A stretch of 64,000 nucleotides of DNA. Source: Lasioglossum baleicum (lineage: Eukaryota > Arthropoda > Insecta > Hymenoptera > Halictidae). The stretch spans positions 9,165,239-9,229,238 of the forward strand of contig NC_134946.1 in the NCBI RefSeq assembly GCF_051020765.1, written 5' to 3'. Shown here one piece after another: positions 12,026 to 23,200 of the stretch. A model generated the notes under the pieces. The model was not told the DNA's origin and searched no databases. It worked only from the letters and a program-made list of their open reading frames with translations. The position numbers were made by a program, and so were the translations under genes. Positions within the stretch are counted from its first letter, which is position 1. Every line of letters starts with the position of its first letter.

Positions 12026-12475
12026 TATATTCATGCTAAAAATCTTCCCGTTTATTGGACAATGCTTTTCACCAAGAAATTCTAATTTTTAGATGCAGCG
12101 AAGATATCCAAAACATCAGTTCATCAGAAAGAAAATAGTATTTCCATACAGATGTGGCTTACATTAGCGGAGGACCATGGAAAGAAACAAAACAGTTTCA
12201 AGAGATTTTTAATAATAAAATTAAAAATTTATATTTTATAATTATATAAATAAATATATTGTTATAAATATACATATACATATAGATAAGTATATTGTTA
12301 CAAATATATTGTTATGTATTACTGTATACATATATTAGTGTTATACGTATATGCGCGATTGTATTGTATTATACTATGTACCTAATGTGTTTGTAATAAA
12401 TGAAATTTTGATTCAATTTAAATTTTAAATTAAAATTAAATTTAAATATCCTATAAACGTCCTGTAAATGTCTTG

Positions 12476-12725
12476 TTAACACTTTATCTACCGGAAGCCT
12501 ATTAATAGGATTTTCAATCATTGTGCTGTACCAAAAGAAAGCATAGAAATTTTCTTTTACATTGCAATCTTAAATGAAAGTATTATGATAGATGACGATA
12601 TTGTGGGTGACTTGTTAGTTCTCAATAAAAATTGCTGTTGCCATTGAAGGTTCCATTAAAAAGTGTTTAGCCATGTCATAGATTTCTTAAAATTATGCAA
12701 TAATCACCGGTTGGTAATGTGTTAA
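12476..12725. mobile_element. TTAA-flanked miniature element, second subfamily
   Basis: TTAA on both sides with ends CACTTTATCTACCGG and (reverse) CACATTACCAACCGG. The right end, caataatcaccggttggtaa, is related to that of 16632-16809. Confidence 0.65.
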
Positions 12726-12780
12726 CGTTCTGAATATGTCCAGCCGTACATCCAAATAACGTCTGTATGTCCCCAGATAC

Positions 12781-12905
12781 GTTAAACGATTGTTTATAAA
12801 CAGTTAAATTTTTATTATTTGATCAAATATGTAAACTAATAATATTTTATTACTTAAACGATTGTTAAAACAAATAAATATTTATTATTTAAACAATTTT
12901 CGTCA
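12781..12905. repeat. Detached part of the palindromic minisatellite
   Basis: Three to four diverged units of the same 38-bp repeat as 11063-11372 (ttaaacgattgt..aacaaata). It is separated from the main array by more than 1.4 kb of inserted elements and AT-rich DNA, so the array was once longer. Confidence 0.7.
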
Positions 12906-14530
12906 TGTACAACAAACAAATATAAACAATTATCATGTTATTTGACGAGAGAATATTGTTTTAAATATTACTGACAAATATAAACTGAATTACTTTATTA
13001 ATAACATATTATTTCTTTCTTTTACCAATTCCTTCCCTTACTTATGACTTGTATGTATTTAGTTAAATGCATCTATATGGTGTGAGGTACAAAATTAAAT
13101 ATTGACAATACTTCACAACTTTTACAATATTTCGTACATAACCGTGGTAACGTTTAACCTTCAAAAATAAGAAATTTTAGGAGCCTACAAGCTCCCCTTG
13201 TTCTATGAGCTCCACAGTTTTTAAACCGTTCATTTGCACATTTAGTATTACGATTTGGCAACGTCGCATCGAGAAATACTCGTCACGAATAAAAAAATTG
13301 AATAAAGCATCTTGCTACGTCGAGCTTCAAATACATCTGAAGGTTAAGATGAAATCGTCCCATTGAAATCTCACAAATACATTTCCAATAGCCAAAATCT
13401 GACGGATACAACCGCAAGATACATGGTGGCGCTGCTTCGACTCTCAAATAACTGTGAAAGATACACTGAAAATTCTCACGCTGTATCTTACGGATAGTGC
13501 CCAATAGTGCCTCTTGAATAACTTCTCGCCGCTAGAGGCGTTGAATACGCATACGCAATTACTTCGAGCTCAGATAACCTACAGATGTCAAATGAAATTT
13601 TTTGGAGAGTATCTTACAGATAAACTGTGTCGAATATGTATTTCAGGAAAATAACTACAGATAAAAGATAACTTTCATTTATCTTTTATTTGAAAATTTT
13701 AGATAAATTTTTGCCCATCTCTGCTATCGATACTAGTTTTAGACACCATGGAATAAAGAGAGATTTTTATATTCGCGCAGGTTATGTAGCATTTCTCAAA
13801 TACGCGTTAGTTATATGTAATTCATATTGTCAAATTTTGTTAAATTTCGTTGAATCAAATTTCGTATTTTTCGACACTAGCTTCGCGACTTCTCAACAGA
13901 CTACATACATATAAATAAGCACTTTGCATTAGAACTTTCAACAGTCATTTGGTAGACGAATCGTCAAATTGTAACACGTTATTCCTGAATATACTAGGAC
14001 GGACACAGGTTATGTGGCAGTTACGTGGCATCAAAGCATTGTATCACGATCTTATTCTTAACTGGTCACTCAGAAGTGCATTCACCCTATGTGAAAAAAG
14101 AGTAAATGAATGAATTTGTGGGGAACGGTACAGGGGTTGAAATTAGTCTAACAAACAATGAATTCCGAGCTTCAGTTCTCCCACACCTGTCACACAACGC
14201 TCTCAAAACTTTTCGACAGACAAAAAAAGCTATATCACGCGATAAATCAACGCGATTCCGTTAGCACAACCCCACCGGCAAGCCTAAAGTTCCCTGTCCC
14301 ACGCCAGTATTTCACTTTTCGGTGCCGGCGGAAACTTTTATGCAGATCCGCGAAGTTGTTTAAAGTCCCCCGTGGGGCGCAAACAAGAATACCTGTCACC
14401 TGTGGTCTCTGGCCAGGTTCCCGAAGATTTTTCCAATCGCGTCGAGAAGTATCGATGAAAGACGTAAACCACGAAAAGGAGACACACACGCGGAAAGTCA
14501 CAGACAGAAAGGCAGACTGAGAGGGACAGA

Positions 14531-14533
14531 GAA

Positions 14534-14574
<41 letters not shown>

Positions 14575-14576
14575 AA
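14531..14576. repeat. (GATA)n then (GA)n microsatellite
   Basis: Three to four GATA units grade into about 12 GA units, within a longer purine-rich stretch. Confidence 0.9.
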
Positions 14577-15117
14577 GTGGGGAAGAGAACAGAGGGAAGG
14601 GTGCAGAAAAGTTGGGCAGGTAAGCAAACCCAATGGAGTCAAAAAGTTAGGCGCCTCGCGGTGCCACCGATCTCCGGCTGCAGTCTTTCCGTTCGAGCGA
14701 ACTTGCCCGGAACTCGAGAAGTTCGGTAAGTGAGTAAAGAACAAGGAGTCGAAAAGAGCTCGGGCCTAGAAGAGAAACGGATACTTCCTCTCTTCGCGGA
14801 TGATGGGCGCGTCTCGCGCGTCATCGGTTGTTAAAACCGGGAACATAACCGGCGGACGATGAGAGGGAAGAAAGAGAGAAAGAGGGAGAGAAGAAACACC
14901 CGCTCTTTCGGTGCCCGATAAGCCCCCCGCGTTTCCTATCTTTCCGCGTCGGAGTTTTGCATTCTCTTTCACTTTCCGCTTCTTATCCGGCCGTCCCCGA
15001 TCGCATAGAACACCACGGCGAAATATGCAAACGCCGTCCTGAAAAGGTGCGCCGACTTTTTGAACGATTTTATCGGCGATGATTGATGAACCCCGGACAC
15101 GTAGGTACCTTTTCTAC

Positions 15118-15143
15118 CTTCTTCTTCTTCTTCTTCTTCTTCT
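15118..15143. repeat. (CTT)n microsatellite
   Basis: About eight CTT units in a pure run. Confidence 0.9.
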
Positions 15144-15599
15144 ATGTAGCTTCTGGCCTCTACGTTCTTCTACGTTCGATTAGGGTATTGCTCTCTACGT
15201 GTCGTACCGTCGCGTACAAATCAAATAGCACTCGAGCTTGTGCTTCCTGTTGAGAGAGAGAGAGATATTTCTTGTCTCGCTCTGTCACTTTGCCTGCAAC
15301 TTTCCTTTCGACCCACGCCATTGTCGCAAGCCATCCTAAATCCTCCTGCTACCCGCGTTCCTCCTGGCACTCTGGACCCGCGGCAAGGCATAATTGAATA
15401 AAACCGCTAAGTGATTAATTGCATGAACCATCGCGGCGCTCTTCCTTGCCAACTAACTTCGTGCTCGACTTTAAAGGACGTTTACTGGCCCCGTGTTGCT
15501 TTTTATGTGACATCGGCCTACAAATCGCCGGCAATTCCACAGGACTTCATGCTGAAATTTGGTGATCAATGAGGGTTCGAGAGATTGTGGTGGTTGTAG

Positions 15600-15951
15600 G
15601 GAAAGTCATCAAATTCATTTGGGACTTTGAAGGTTTGAATATATTATAGAATCCACTCAAGGGCGAATCATGTTTGTTCAAATCAACTGTCGGGTCATCT
15701 TCATTTTCGTGCTTCCATATTTCCTTTTAAACCTAAGTGCCCTTGTCATAAAATAGCATCTTGCACCTTCAAATAATATGCGAAATGTTCATTTTTAAAT
15801 GCTTCTTCTAATTGTAATTTTGATTAAATTTCATTAATATCGACATTTTCGGCATTGCTAAACATTAGAAAGTAATGTATGTAGATGCATTAAATACCAT
15901 TAGGTACCGCTATGAAATAAACTATCTGGATCAGCTGCTCGGACCACTGTG
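15600..15951 (-). mobile_element. Transib-like element, end fragment on minus strand
   Basis: Read on the minus strand from 15951 it begins CACAGTGGTCCGAGCAGC. It then follows the same order of blocks as 7782-8200 and 45308-45760 (tctaaatgtttagcaatgcc, aatgtcgatattaat, acatttcg). The flank after the heptamer is agtcg, GC-rich as Transib targets tend to be. The inner limit near 15600 is uncertain. Confidence 0.65.
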
Positions 15952-16631
15952 AGTCGCCCGGACACAATCTCGGCCACCCCACTCAAAGACTATTTTATTT
16001 CCCGTTATCCAGAGGCTCGAGATCATTCCACGTTACCCGGCAAATATTTACGAAATGGATTACCTTGTTGAACGAACACGTAAACAATACTTGACCAATA
16101 TTATGGTCCGCGAGCCGGTACATGTAAATCACAATGGGTTTATACGGTGTAGCGCTATACCTATGTATAACTCCCGCCCGTGTTGTATATAGGTAATCAC
16201 TTAGAATGCAGTAATGTATATCTAACCCGGTTCGCCGTCGACGGAATTTAAATTTTGATTCCGGGGTTGTTACTGTGACGCTTCCTAGGCAAAGAGAGAG
16301 GAGGTTCATTTGCAGCGGCGCGGCGTGGCAGCCCAAAGGCTGACTGATTAGACTGCCATGGACGTTACCGTTTTTCATTCTTTGGAATGTTTACCACGTC
16401 TTCGAAACGACGCAAGGGGAACGGTATTTTGACATGCCAAGTCCTTTCTGCAATTGGAAACTCTGACAAAAGTTCCAAGTGAGAAAAGTTTTTAATGAGG
16501 TTTCCCTGTCTCTTGCGAGGTAATAGGAGCTCGGGAGATATCGTAAGCGCGATTATGTACAGTGAATAGCAAAAACGCTCGTACCCTCTTCGTTCCTCAC
16601 TGAATCTCCGCCGTACGTTTTCGGGGAATTG
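15952..16631. other. Mixed non-coding stretch
   Basis: The 127-codon minus-strand frame at 15995-16378 has no domain or signal peptide that I recognise. The region is moderately CpG-rich. I see no RNA gene. Confidence 0.45.
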
Positions 16632-16809
16632 TTAATAAGATTTTTAATAACTGTATTTTATCAAGAAGAAGTTTAGAAAATTTTTTGATTAGTTGAGAGT
16701 ACTTTCTAGGTTTGAAATTGTTACTGCCATTGAAAAATTTATTAAGAAATCCATAAATGTGTGGCATAGGTATCAACATAGTAATAATAATCGGTAGGTA
16801 ATACGTTAA
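16632..16809. mobile_element. TTAA-flanked miniature element, second subfamily, shorter copy
   Basis: TTAA at both ends. The right part (taataatcggtaggtaatacg) matches the right end of 12476-12725, and the interior phrase ttactgccattgaaaaattt matches ttgccattgaaggttcc there. Confidence 0.6.
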
Positions 16810-17166
16810 CAGGAATATATGAACGAAACAATACGACACTTTGCATATTCATACAGAATTCATATTGAAAATGAATTAACAATTGTATTCGATATTTGAA
16901 TTTAAAAGAGAATATACATATACGTTTAAATTTGAACAGGAGAAAATTACATACGTTGTACTTTTAATTTGAAAGTTCGGACTGACACTCACATTTTATC
17001 AGAATACTCGTACTTCTTCATTGTTATTTTAAACGTCATACTTTATAATACAATTTCATATGAACGTCTTTTTCCCTCGGTACTAAATCGTTCATGTGAC
17101 TCGGTTAAACGAGATCAGTTAATTATTTCTCTTATTTACTATTGTATGGAAAGACATTTCAAATCT
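16810..17166. other. AT-rich non-coding stretch
   Basis: Nothing recognisable; small frames only. Confidence 0.5.
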
Positions 17167-17421
17167 TAATGAGATTTCAAGATCATTGGTATTTTTTATA
17201 GGAAACCTTATATTTTTTTCTTTCATGTTCTTATCGACCATAAAAAGACCAGTCGAATGAGTATAATAGCCACACCATAATAGCGCTATACTATTACCAC
17301 ATTATCGTAATGGTATGGTTATTATAGTTGTTGGATTCGCCTTTTTATGCTCTATAAGAATACCAAATGAAAAACATAGGGTTCCATTTAAGAGACTATC
17401 GATGACCTTGAAACCTCGTTA
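17167..17421. mobile_element. Foldback element, about 255 bp
   Basis: The left half (gagatttcaagatcatt...ttcttatcgaccataaaaag...ataatagccacaccat) is matched in reverse complement by the right half (atggtatggttattat...ctttttatgctctataagaa...gatgaccttgaaacctc). The centre is a short tight hairpin around 17290-17310. Arms are diverged, so it is not recent. Confidence 0.75.
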
Positions 17422-17960
17422 GCAAACGATTATGTACCAGGAAACATTGTTTCTGCGATTATATGTGTACGTCGAACTAGTGTAACTTGGATGGATATTC
17501 GTGTGATCTTTTTTAGCTGGGACACCCAGTACGTTTCTTGAGCATTATTATTACCCCTTACTCCTAAATTAATATAATTGATAACGGATAGTTTGAAGAT
17601 CGGAAGGAAACTTCGGCGATAAATGATTAAAGAACGCAAATAGAAGGAAGTCGAAACGCAATTATCAGAGTACTTTTACACAACCTTGTCCGTCTATTTA
17701 GGGGATATGCTACTGTGATTGCCACTGAACCATTAAAGTTATTTTTCCAGATAAAATATTCAAGCTACAGATTTGAAACCTTGTGGGTTTATTAAAGACC
17801 GTTTCCGAAGCATGCTAAATTTGTCCAAGTTAAAAATAATGTATTCCTTTAAAGGTACAGCAGATTTTACTCAACAGTGAAACGCATGTTCTACTGTCGT
17901 GTTCGAATATAAATATTGGGTTGTAACATCGTTCTGTTGCCAATATATTTAACAATTAGT

Positions 17961-18641
17961 ATACAGGGTGAACCACGAATCGTGATCAGTAGAGATTACT
18001 CTGTTATTAGCAATCTGATCGAAAATGTTTTTATCAGCATTTGCATGGTTTCAAGAGAGTTTTAACGTGATTATAAAACATTTGTCATCAACTCTTTTTT
18101 TAAATGTTTTTTCAAGGTCACCTTGAATTTTTTGCAAACAATTATATAATTTTTTTACGCCTATCTGTTAGAGGATTTCCAGGCGAATTCGGAAACGTAT
18201 CATAACATTAGAAAATTTGCAAAAATGATTGCAAAAAATTGCTTTTTTAATTTCTTTTGTATAAAAAATTTGCTTTAATCACATGAAAGTTCTTTTGAAA
18301 CCTACGTAGGTTAGGTTTGATTAGGTTTCAAAAGAACTTTTACGTGATTATAGCAAATTTTTTGTACAAAAAAAATTAAAAAAGCTTTTCTTGCAATTTT
18401 TTAAATGGTATGATACGTTTAAGAATTCGCCTTGAAATCCTCTAACAGATAGGCGTAAAGATTATATGTCTATTTGCAAAAAATTCAAGGTGACCTTGAA
18501 AAAACATTTAAAAAGAGTTGACGAAAAATTTTTTGTAATCACGTTAAAGCTCTCTTGAAACCATGCAAAAGCTGATAAAAACATTTTCGATCGGACTGCT
18601 AATAACAGAGTAATCTCTACTCATCACATTCGTGGTTCAAC
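17961..18641. mobile_element. Long near-palindromic foldback, ACAGGGTG type
   Basis: The left end is ATACAGGGTGAACCACGA. The two halves are reverse complements over about 300 bases each with almost no spacer; the centre is near 18310 (acctacgtaggtt). Landmarks in both arms are agtagagattactctgttat, cgatcgaaaatgttttt-type, ggtttcaagagag and aaggtcaccttgaa. The outer right end has decayed to ggttcaac. No coding frame is present. Confidence 0.85.
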
Positions 18642-19259
18642 AATTTAACAATTTAGTTGTGACTCGTTACAAATGTAGATAATTGGAATTAAACAAAAAC
18701 TTATTGTAATAAACGAAAATTAAAACTTATTATGACAATATATATTCTTTAAATTTTAACAACTTGCACATTTGTTAATTCATTTTTAATATAAATCCTA
18801 CAAATGGATATGTGCAGTGCCTTAATTATTATTTTCCCCAGCACCGTATATGCCTTTTAAATCTTCATAATTTATTACAAAACTACCATATGATACAGTG
18901 ATGTTCTTAAATTCTTTTAATCCAGTTTAATCCAGATGCTTTAAATTGCAACTCGGTTTTGTCATAAATGCGTAAAATCCGCAGTCTATTATTTACCAAT
19001 CGCAATTTATTACCAACCGAATGCGTTTAAATCGTTTAATTTCAAGCAATAATAAGTGGAAACCATTATATTATCGAGAATAAATATTAAAAGTAGCAAA
19101 CGACCAAGAGAAAGAACGGAAAGGTAACCAACTGCGAAACATAAAATTATAACAATGTGTTCCTTGGCCGAACCATTCGCGTGCACTAGTCGACAGAATA
19201 CACGGTCAAAATAAAGAAAAATCCTTTAAGAAATAAAGAAAATGCATTTACACAGCAAG
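18642..19259. other. AT-rich non-coding stretch
   Basis: Apart from the motif copy at 18959, nothing is recognised. Confidence 0.5.
18959..18988 (+). repeat. Dispersed 25-nt motif, copy
   Basis: Reads TCATAAATGCGTAAAATCCG then CAGTCTA, close to the consensus of the family. Confidence 0.8.
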
Positions 19260-19342
19260 TATTGGGTTGGCAAATAAGTTCGTTCGGTTTTTGTGATTTA
19301 TTCCAGTGTAAAAAACCGAACGAACTTATTTGCCAACCCATT
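19260..19342. mobile_element. Mariner-end hairpin, 80 nt
   Basis: TGGGTTGGCAAATAAGTTCG and the following ten bases are repeated exactly as a reverse complement after a loop of about 18 bases. The ends have the TTGGGTTGGCA form of mariner inverted repeats. It is the two ends of a mariner with everything between lost. If transcribed it would make a 30-bp perfect hairpin. Confidence 0.85.
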
Positions 19343-19425
19343 AAATTTCATTAACGCAAAACTGTAAGGTTGTAATATAAGTATGATACGCGTTCGACTA
19401 CAAGTAGTCAAGAACAATATTTTTT

Positions 19426-19453
19426 TAATAAATGTACAAAATCCGCAGTTTAC
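19426..19453 (+). repeat. Dispersed 25-nt motif, copy
   Basis: Reads AATAAATGTACAAAATCCGC then AGTTTAC, a diverged copy only 470 bases from the previous one. Confidence 0.65.
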
Positions 19454-19927
19454 TTATGATCTATTATAAGTTCATATTAGCTGTGACCAGCGCGAGATTA
19501 AGAAGCCACTTGTAGAGCTGCCAATAAAAGAGTCGCTTTATGAAAAGAAGAAACTGATTATAATGAAGAAATATCGAGTACAGCGGAACTGTACATTACG
19601 ATCCAATATTTCGCTCTACTTAATGCTCCTTTGTGCCACGATTTAATAAACATCATTGCCCCTTCCCCCTTTCCACTGTTAATTCTAAACAAATACTCTT
19701 TAATATTTCAATTTTATCGTTCGCGCGCAGATTTTTATGGTCTTTCACGGCTCTATATCACGAACTAGTCGAACCCTCGTGAATAAAAACTGATAAATTC
19801 AAGATCCACTTTATCACTGTTTTCGAATTACACCCAAAGGATAAATGTTCGGCAATTTCGCCTCTTTTTCAGCCTGGCGCCAATAAAAAACAACCGGCCG
19901 ACAAAATATAATTCAACGGCGCAAAGA

Positions 19928-19930
<3 letters not shown>

Positions 19931-19979
<49 letters not shown>
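19931..19979. repeat. (GA)n microsatellite
   Basis: About 24 uninterrupted GA units. Confidence 0.95.
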
Positions 19980-19980
<1 letters not shown>

Positions 19981-20195
19981 CGTGGTAATTCGATTCGCCG
20001 TAACGTTCGCGAGTTTTGAAAAATTTTTATTCCATTGGTTTAAAATGTTTAAACTCTTCACGCTCGTCGGACGGAAAATTAAATACACGCCCCCGTTATT
20101 CATCCATGTTATACATATAGAACATTCATTTAGAATCATGAGCACACCAGTCCCAGAAATATGTATAAGTGCATTATGGCGGTATGGAAGAAAGG

Positions 20196-20505
20196 CAGAG
20201 AGACAGAGAGAGTGAGAGAGAGAGGAAGAGGAAGAGAGGAAGTGGACGAGGAAGAGGGAGAAGAAGAGGAAGATGAAGAAGAAGAGGAAGAGGAAAAGGA
20301 AGAGGGCGAGAGAGAGCGAGCGAGAGTGGGAGAGGCAGAGGATGAGAGAGTGGCAGAGGGCGAGGGAGAGGGAGAGAGTGTTGGAGAGGAAGATGCCGAG
20401 AGAGTGGGAGAGGGAGAGAGAGTGAGAGAGGGAGGGAGAAAGAATGGGAGAGGGGGAGAGGGAGAGAGGGGGGGAGAGAGAGGGAGATAGAGAGGGAGAG
20501 AGACA
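20196..20505 (+). repeat. Polypurine tract, about 310 bp
   Basis: Almost pure A/G on the plus strand with imperfect GAG, GAA and GGA runs. Both strands stay open: the plus strand gives a Glu/Arg/Gly-rich frame and the minus strand a Leu/Ser/Pro-rich frame. That is what low-complexity purine DNA produces and is not evidence for a protein. It could form triplex DNA. Confidence 0.9.
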
Positions 20506-21220
20506 GGCGAGTAAGGAGTCTGGACGTTGTTCTGTACATTGATCGATATTTCATAACATATTTAGCCGGCTAAATTAATAGACGCGGCTCGGCGCCGCGT
20601 CGTCGGCTCCGAGAAGATTGAATTTTAAAACTTTCACTCACGGCCACTATACCTGAATGACCCGCTCCACTGTACGACAAATTAGTTTCCGGTTCTGCGC
20701 GAACGAAACCGCAAGTATTCCGAATCTCGCGCGAATTTTCAATATTCGCCCGCCGATTAACGAACCACGGTGTCCGCAAAATCACGAATACCAAATTTTG
20801 TAGATTATACATACATTTATGAACTATTCCCTAATTTTCTTTTCCGGGACTGCCAATGATAACCCGAATTATTAGACTGTTTTTTTTAACGAACAAACGT
20901 CACAGAAATTTCTTATCAGTACTCTGCGGATTGTATGCATTTATGCCAAATTGTGAAGATGTTAGACAAAATTAAGATATTGTTACATTCTTTGCAATTT
21001 AGAACAATTATTAAAAATATTAATATTAATATATTATTACTTAATTTAATCTGATTGAATAAACTGGAAGTAGTTAGTGTGTTGAAAAATTGTTCTTTAT
21101 GGGGGAAAAATAGCTAAATTGATCACAACAAAAGATTATAACGTTAGACGTACCATCACATTGAAAAAATTCATAAGAATGATTAAATTTTGCAACGTTG
21201 AGAATGTCCCGTTAAAACAC
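20506..21220. other. Non-coding stretch with one motif copy
   Basis: CpG-rich at 20570-20770, then AT-rich. A copy of the dispersed 25-nt motif lies at 20921-20950 on the minus strand (CTGCGGATTGTATGCATTTA). Confidence 0.5.
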
Positions 21221-21500
21221 GTTTTATAAAAAATATATAACTCATATAACTTTAATTGTTTCTACTTAAAAAAAAATGATTTCAGTGCTTCAAATATCAA
21301 TACATGTGTGTTTAAAATATTAATGCTAAATATCGAATAGTTCTTCTGAAAAATTCCTAAAATATCAAAAACAAAGGCAGGTCCAGTTTCGTTGAACTTC
21401 CAAAAAAAAATATCTTGTATATTTCAACTACCCATAAATACATGTGCAAAATCCTAACGCAAAAGGCATAACAGTTCTTCCGAAAATGATTCCTAGTGAG
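21221..21500. repeat. Satellite family of about 180 bp, two units
   Basis: The first unit starts at the aaaaaatatataactcat block near 21227 and the second near 21399 (cttccaaaaaaaaatatc). Shared blocks are catgtgtgtt / catgtgcaaaat, atagttcttctgaaaa / cagttcttccgaaaa and attccta. The same family forms three units at 39018-39512 and further copies near 23055, 60556 and 61024. Confidence 0.7.
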
Positions 21501-22169
21501 AAACAACACAGGGAATTCTCGTAGCTCGTTTCACTGTGGTTTAATTTTTGGGATGGGGAAAAGGAGTTTCGCGAAAAGGAGCGGGTTTCGATGGAAATCG
21601 ATGAAAGGGTTTGCAATAAGACGACGCGTTTGTAAACGTTCGCGGTTAATAAGTTGTTGGGAACCGGAGTGGTTCCCCTCGCCGTTGAATAACCCGGGAA
21701 ACGTCGGTGAACAGAGTCCCTCTGGGCAGCTAGCCGTATTAGCAAATTCGATTTCGCGCTGTAACTTTCGTCGATGGAACACGAACTAGTGGGATAATGC
21801 AAACGATGCCGATGTCGCCCTTTAATAAGGTTTTTCGCCCCCGGGAAACCGACTCCGAGACCCTTGGATTCCACTTATGACGTTTCTCACTTCGACGAAA
21901 TAGAAAACGAGCTAACGGATTTCCCGTTTTCGCGGATTCTCGCTTGCAAAGATCTTGCATACTCTCGAACAGAAAATCTTACTCCCAACAAAACCCTTTG
22001 CGACAAGTTTCAAGTCGGTATCTAAGGGTAGTCATAGGCTGAACACGGTTTAACGAATACATAATTTATTTCTTCTATTCTGCTCGACGAAAAATTACGA
22101 AAAAAAGCATGAACATATTATCTGATGGTGTGCACAACTGTGATTTTCTTCCGAATTTTCCGAAAGTTC
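21501..22169. other. CpG-rich block without gene
   Basis: Overlapping frames exist on both strands (21428-21874 minus, 21496-21789 plus). None shows a domain, and openness on both strands is expected from the high CG content here. Confidence 0.45.
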
Positions 22170-22303
22170 TGTCGTATTTTAAAGAAAACATTTGAATCAA
22201 TTCATAACAATATATGTTAATTAATATTATTCAATGACGTGTTTTTGATTTACAAGCAAAATTACCTGCTTATTTAAAATACGGCAGAATTTTCCTTCCA
22301 ACA
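22170..22303. mobile_element. Decayed mariner-type element, relative of 11554-12025
   Basis: Shares gtcgtattttaaagaaaaca, ttgattcaatt-type, cgtgtttttgatttacaagc and attacctg with 11554-12025 in the same order, and ends in a decayed form of the terminal repeat (ccttccaacataa). About 340 bases are missing relative to the other copy, including its nested insertion. Confidence 0.7.
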
Positions 22304-23054
22304 TAATTGTATAAGCGTGATCATCTGTTAAGCTTAAAACAATGGACAAAATAAAAGAATTTCGGAAAGTAGTTGCATTACACTTCCGACTTCTTAAAAT
22401 CACAAAATAAAATTTTCACCCTGCTATTTACAATTGGGTAGAGCATTTTTATTTTCGAAGATTCACGGGCTAGTCATCATTGTGCATCCGTATCAAAGCG
22501 CATAGTGTGCGAATATGTAGGCGTCGATACGAAATACGATGTGTGGCGATCATGGCGAACGGTATGCGATGCCCGGAAAATTGTCGAAAATTCCATTGGC
22601 GAATGCGAGGGTGTGTCGGCCGGACATTCGCCGCATATTTTAACGCGGAGGAGAACACGCGGAGAGTTTCGGTGACAAATCTGTCCGGCGGCGGGAACGA
22701 CCGGGACGAATTGCTGTTTCTTCAGTGGAACAGGTTGCCCTTTCTTCCCCCGAAAGAAGCATGGAACTTTCTTGGGGGAACCAATAAATTCATTGGTTTC
22801 TACTTTCCGGGAGGGGTGGGAGAATGTAAACCCTTCTTCGGCGGCCGTTCCGCGGGCTTCGGACCAGTAAAACTCGTCCGAGCCGAAACGTGAGGAGACG
22901 TACAAGTAAATTCGATTTAATAGCGGCGAACTTGGATCATAGATTATGGATAAAGCCGAGTAAGTTTTTCCTCCATGGGAAGTTCGCAACGGGCCGAGCA
23001 AAAACCTCGAGTTAAGGGAGTGTTCTGCTTTTGAGTGCCATTTTTTCACCGGTT
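22304..23054. other. CpG-rich block (22480-23050) without a supported gene
   Basis: The longest frame is 190 codons on the minus strand (22477-23049), overlapped by a 137-codon plus-strand frame. Neither has a recognisable domain, signal peptide or clear splice junctions. The block could be a regulatory region. Confidence 0.4.
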
Positions 23055-23200
23055 TTAGGAATTTTTTCTGGGAGAACCGTTAAGCGTATTGCATTAGGAT
23101 TTTGCACGTATGTTCACGAGTATCTGAAATACGTATGTGATTTTTCTAAGGTAAAAATAATCAAAGTTACACGAGTTATATATTCCATCTCTTAAAGCTG
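23055..23200 (-). repeat. Satellite family of about 180 bp, single diverged unit on minus strand
   Basis: In reverse complement it reads taactcgtgtaactttgatt, then gatactcgtgaacatacgtg, caaaatcctaatgc, and aaaaaattcctaaa, matching the order of blocks in the units at 39018-39512. A degraded copy of the 25-nt motif follows at 23219-23242. Confidence 0.6.

Larger units (their letters stand above)
10477..13725. mobile_element. Large foldback-type element with long inverted ends
   Basis: The outer ends are AGCAGAGATGGGCA and its reverse complement. Similarity between the two arms continues inward for about 500 bases: both contain the series tttgagagtcgaa, cagcgccac, atgtatctt, cggttgtatc, ccgtcagatttt and gatgcgacgttgcca in order. 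The left arm also holds an internal duplication of tcga..cagcgccac. The middle carries a palindromic tandem array (11063-11372, 12781-12905) and younger insertions. No transposase frame remains. The layout of long arms with internal tandem repeats resembles Foldback/Galileo elements of flies, but the superfamily is unproven. I see no clear target-site duplication. Confidence 0.75.
13726..15599. other. Non-coding stretch, CpG-rich from about 14150 to 15100
   Basis: The CpG-rich part carries frames on both strands (for example 14158-14520 plus and 14247-14744 minus) that overlap each other and run into GA repeats. Donor-like sequences occur at 14631 and 14725 (gtaag), but no coding exon precedes them. 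It may be a regulatory or transcribed non-coding block. Confidence 0.4.

Noticed and set aside
14247..14744. 165-codon minus-strand frame
   Set aside because: Its centre is a translated GA/TC microsatellite.
20161..20490. 109-codon frame, Glu/Arg/Gly-rich
   Set aside because: It is a product of the polypurine tract, and the opposite strand is equally open.
21428..21874. 148-codon minus-strand frame
   Set aside because: Open on both strands in CpG-rich DNA; no recognisable sequence.
22477..23049. 190-codon minus-strand frame, one of the longest
   Set aside because: No domain, signal peptide or splice context; it lies in a CpG-rich block with an overlapping open frame on the other strand.
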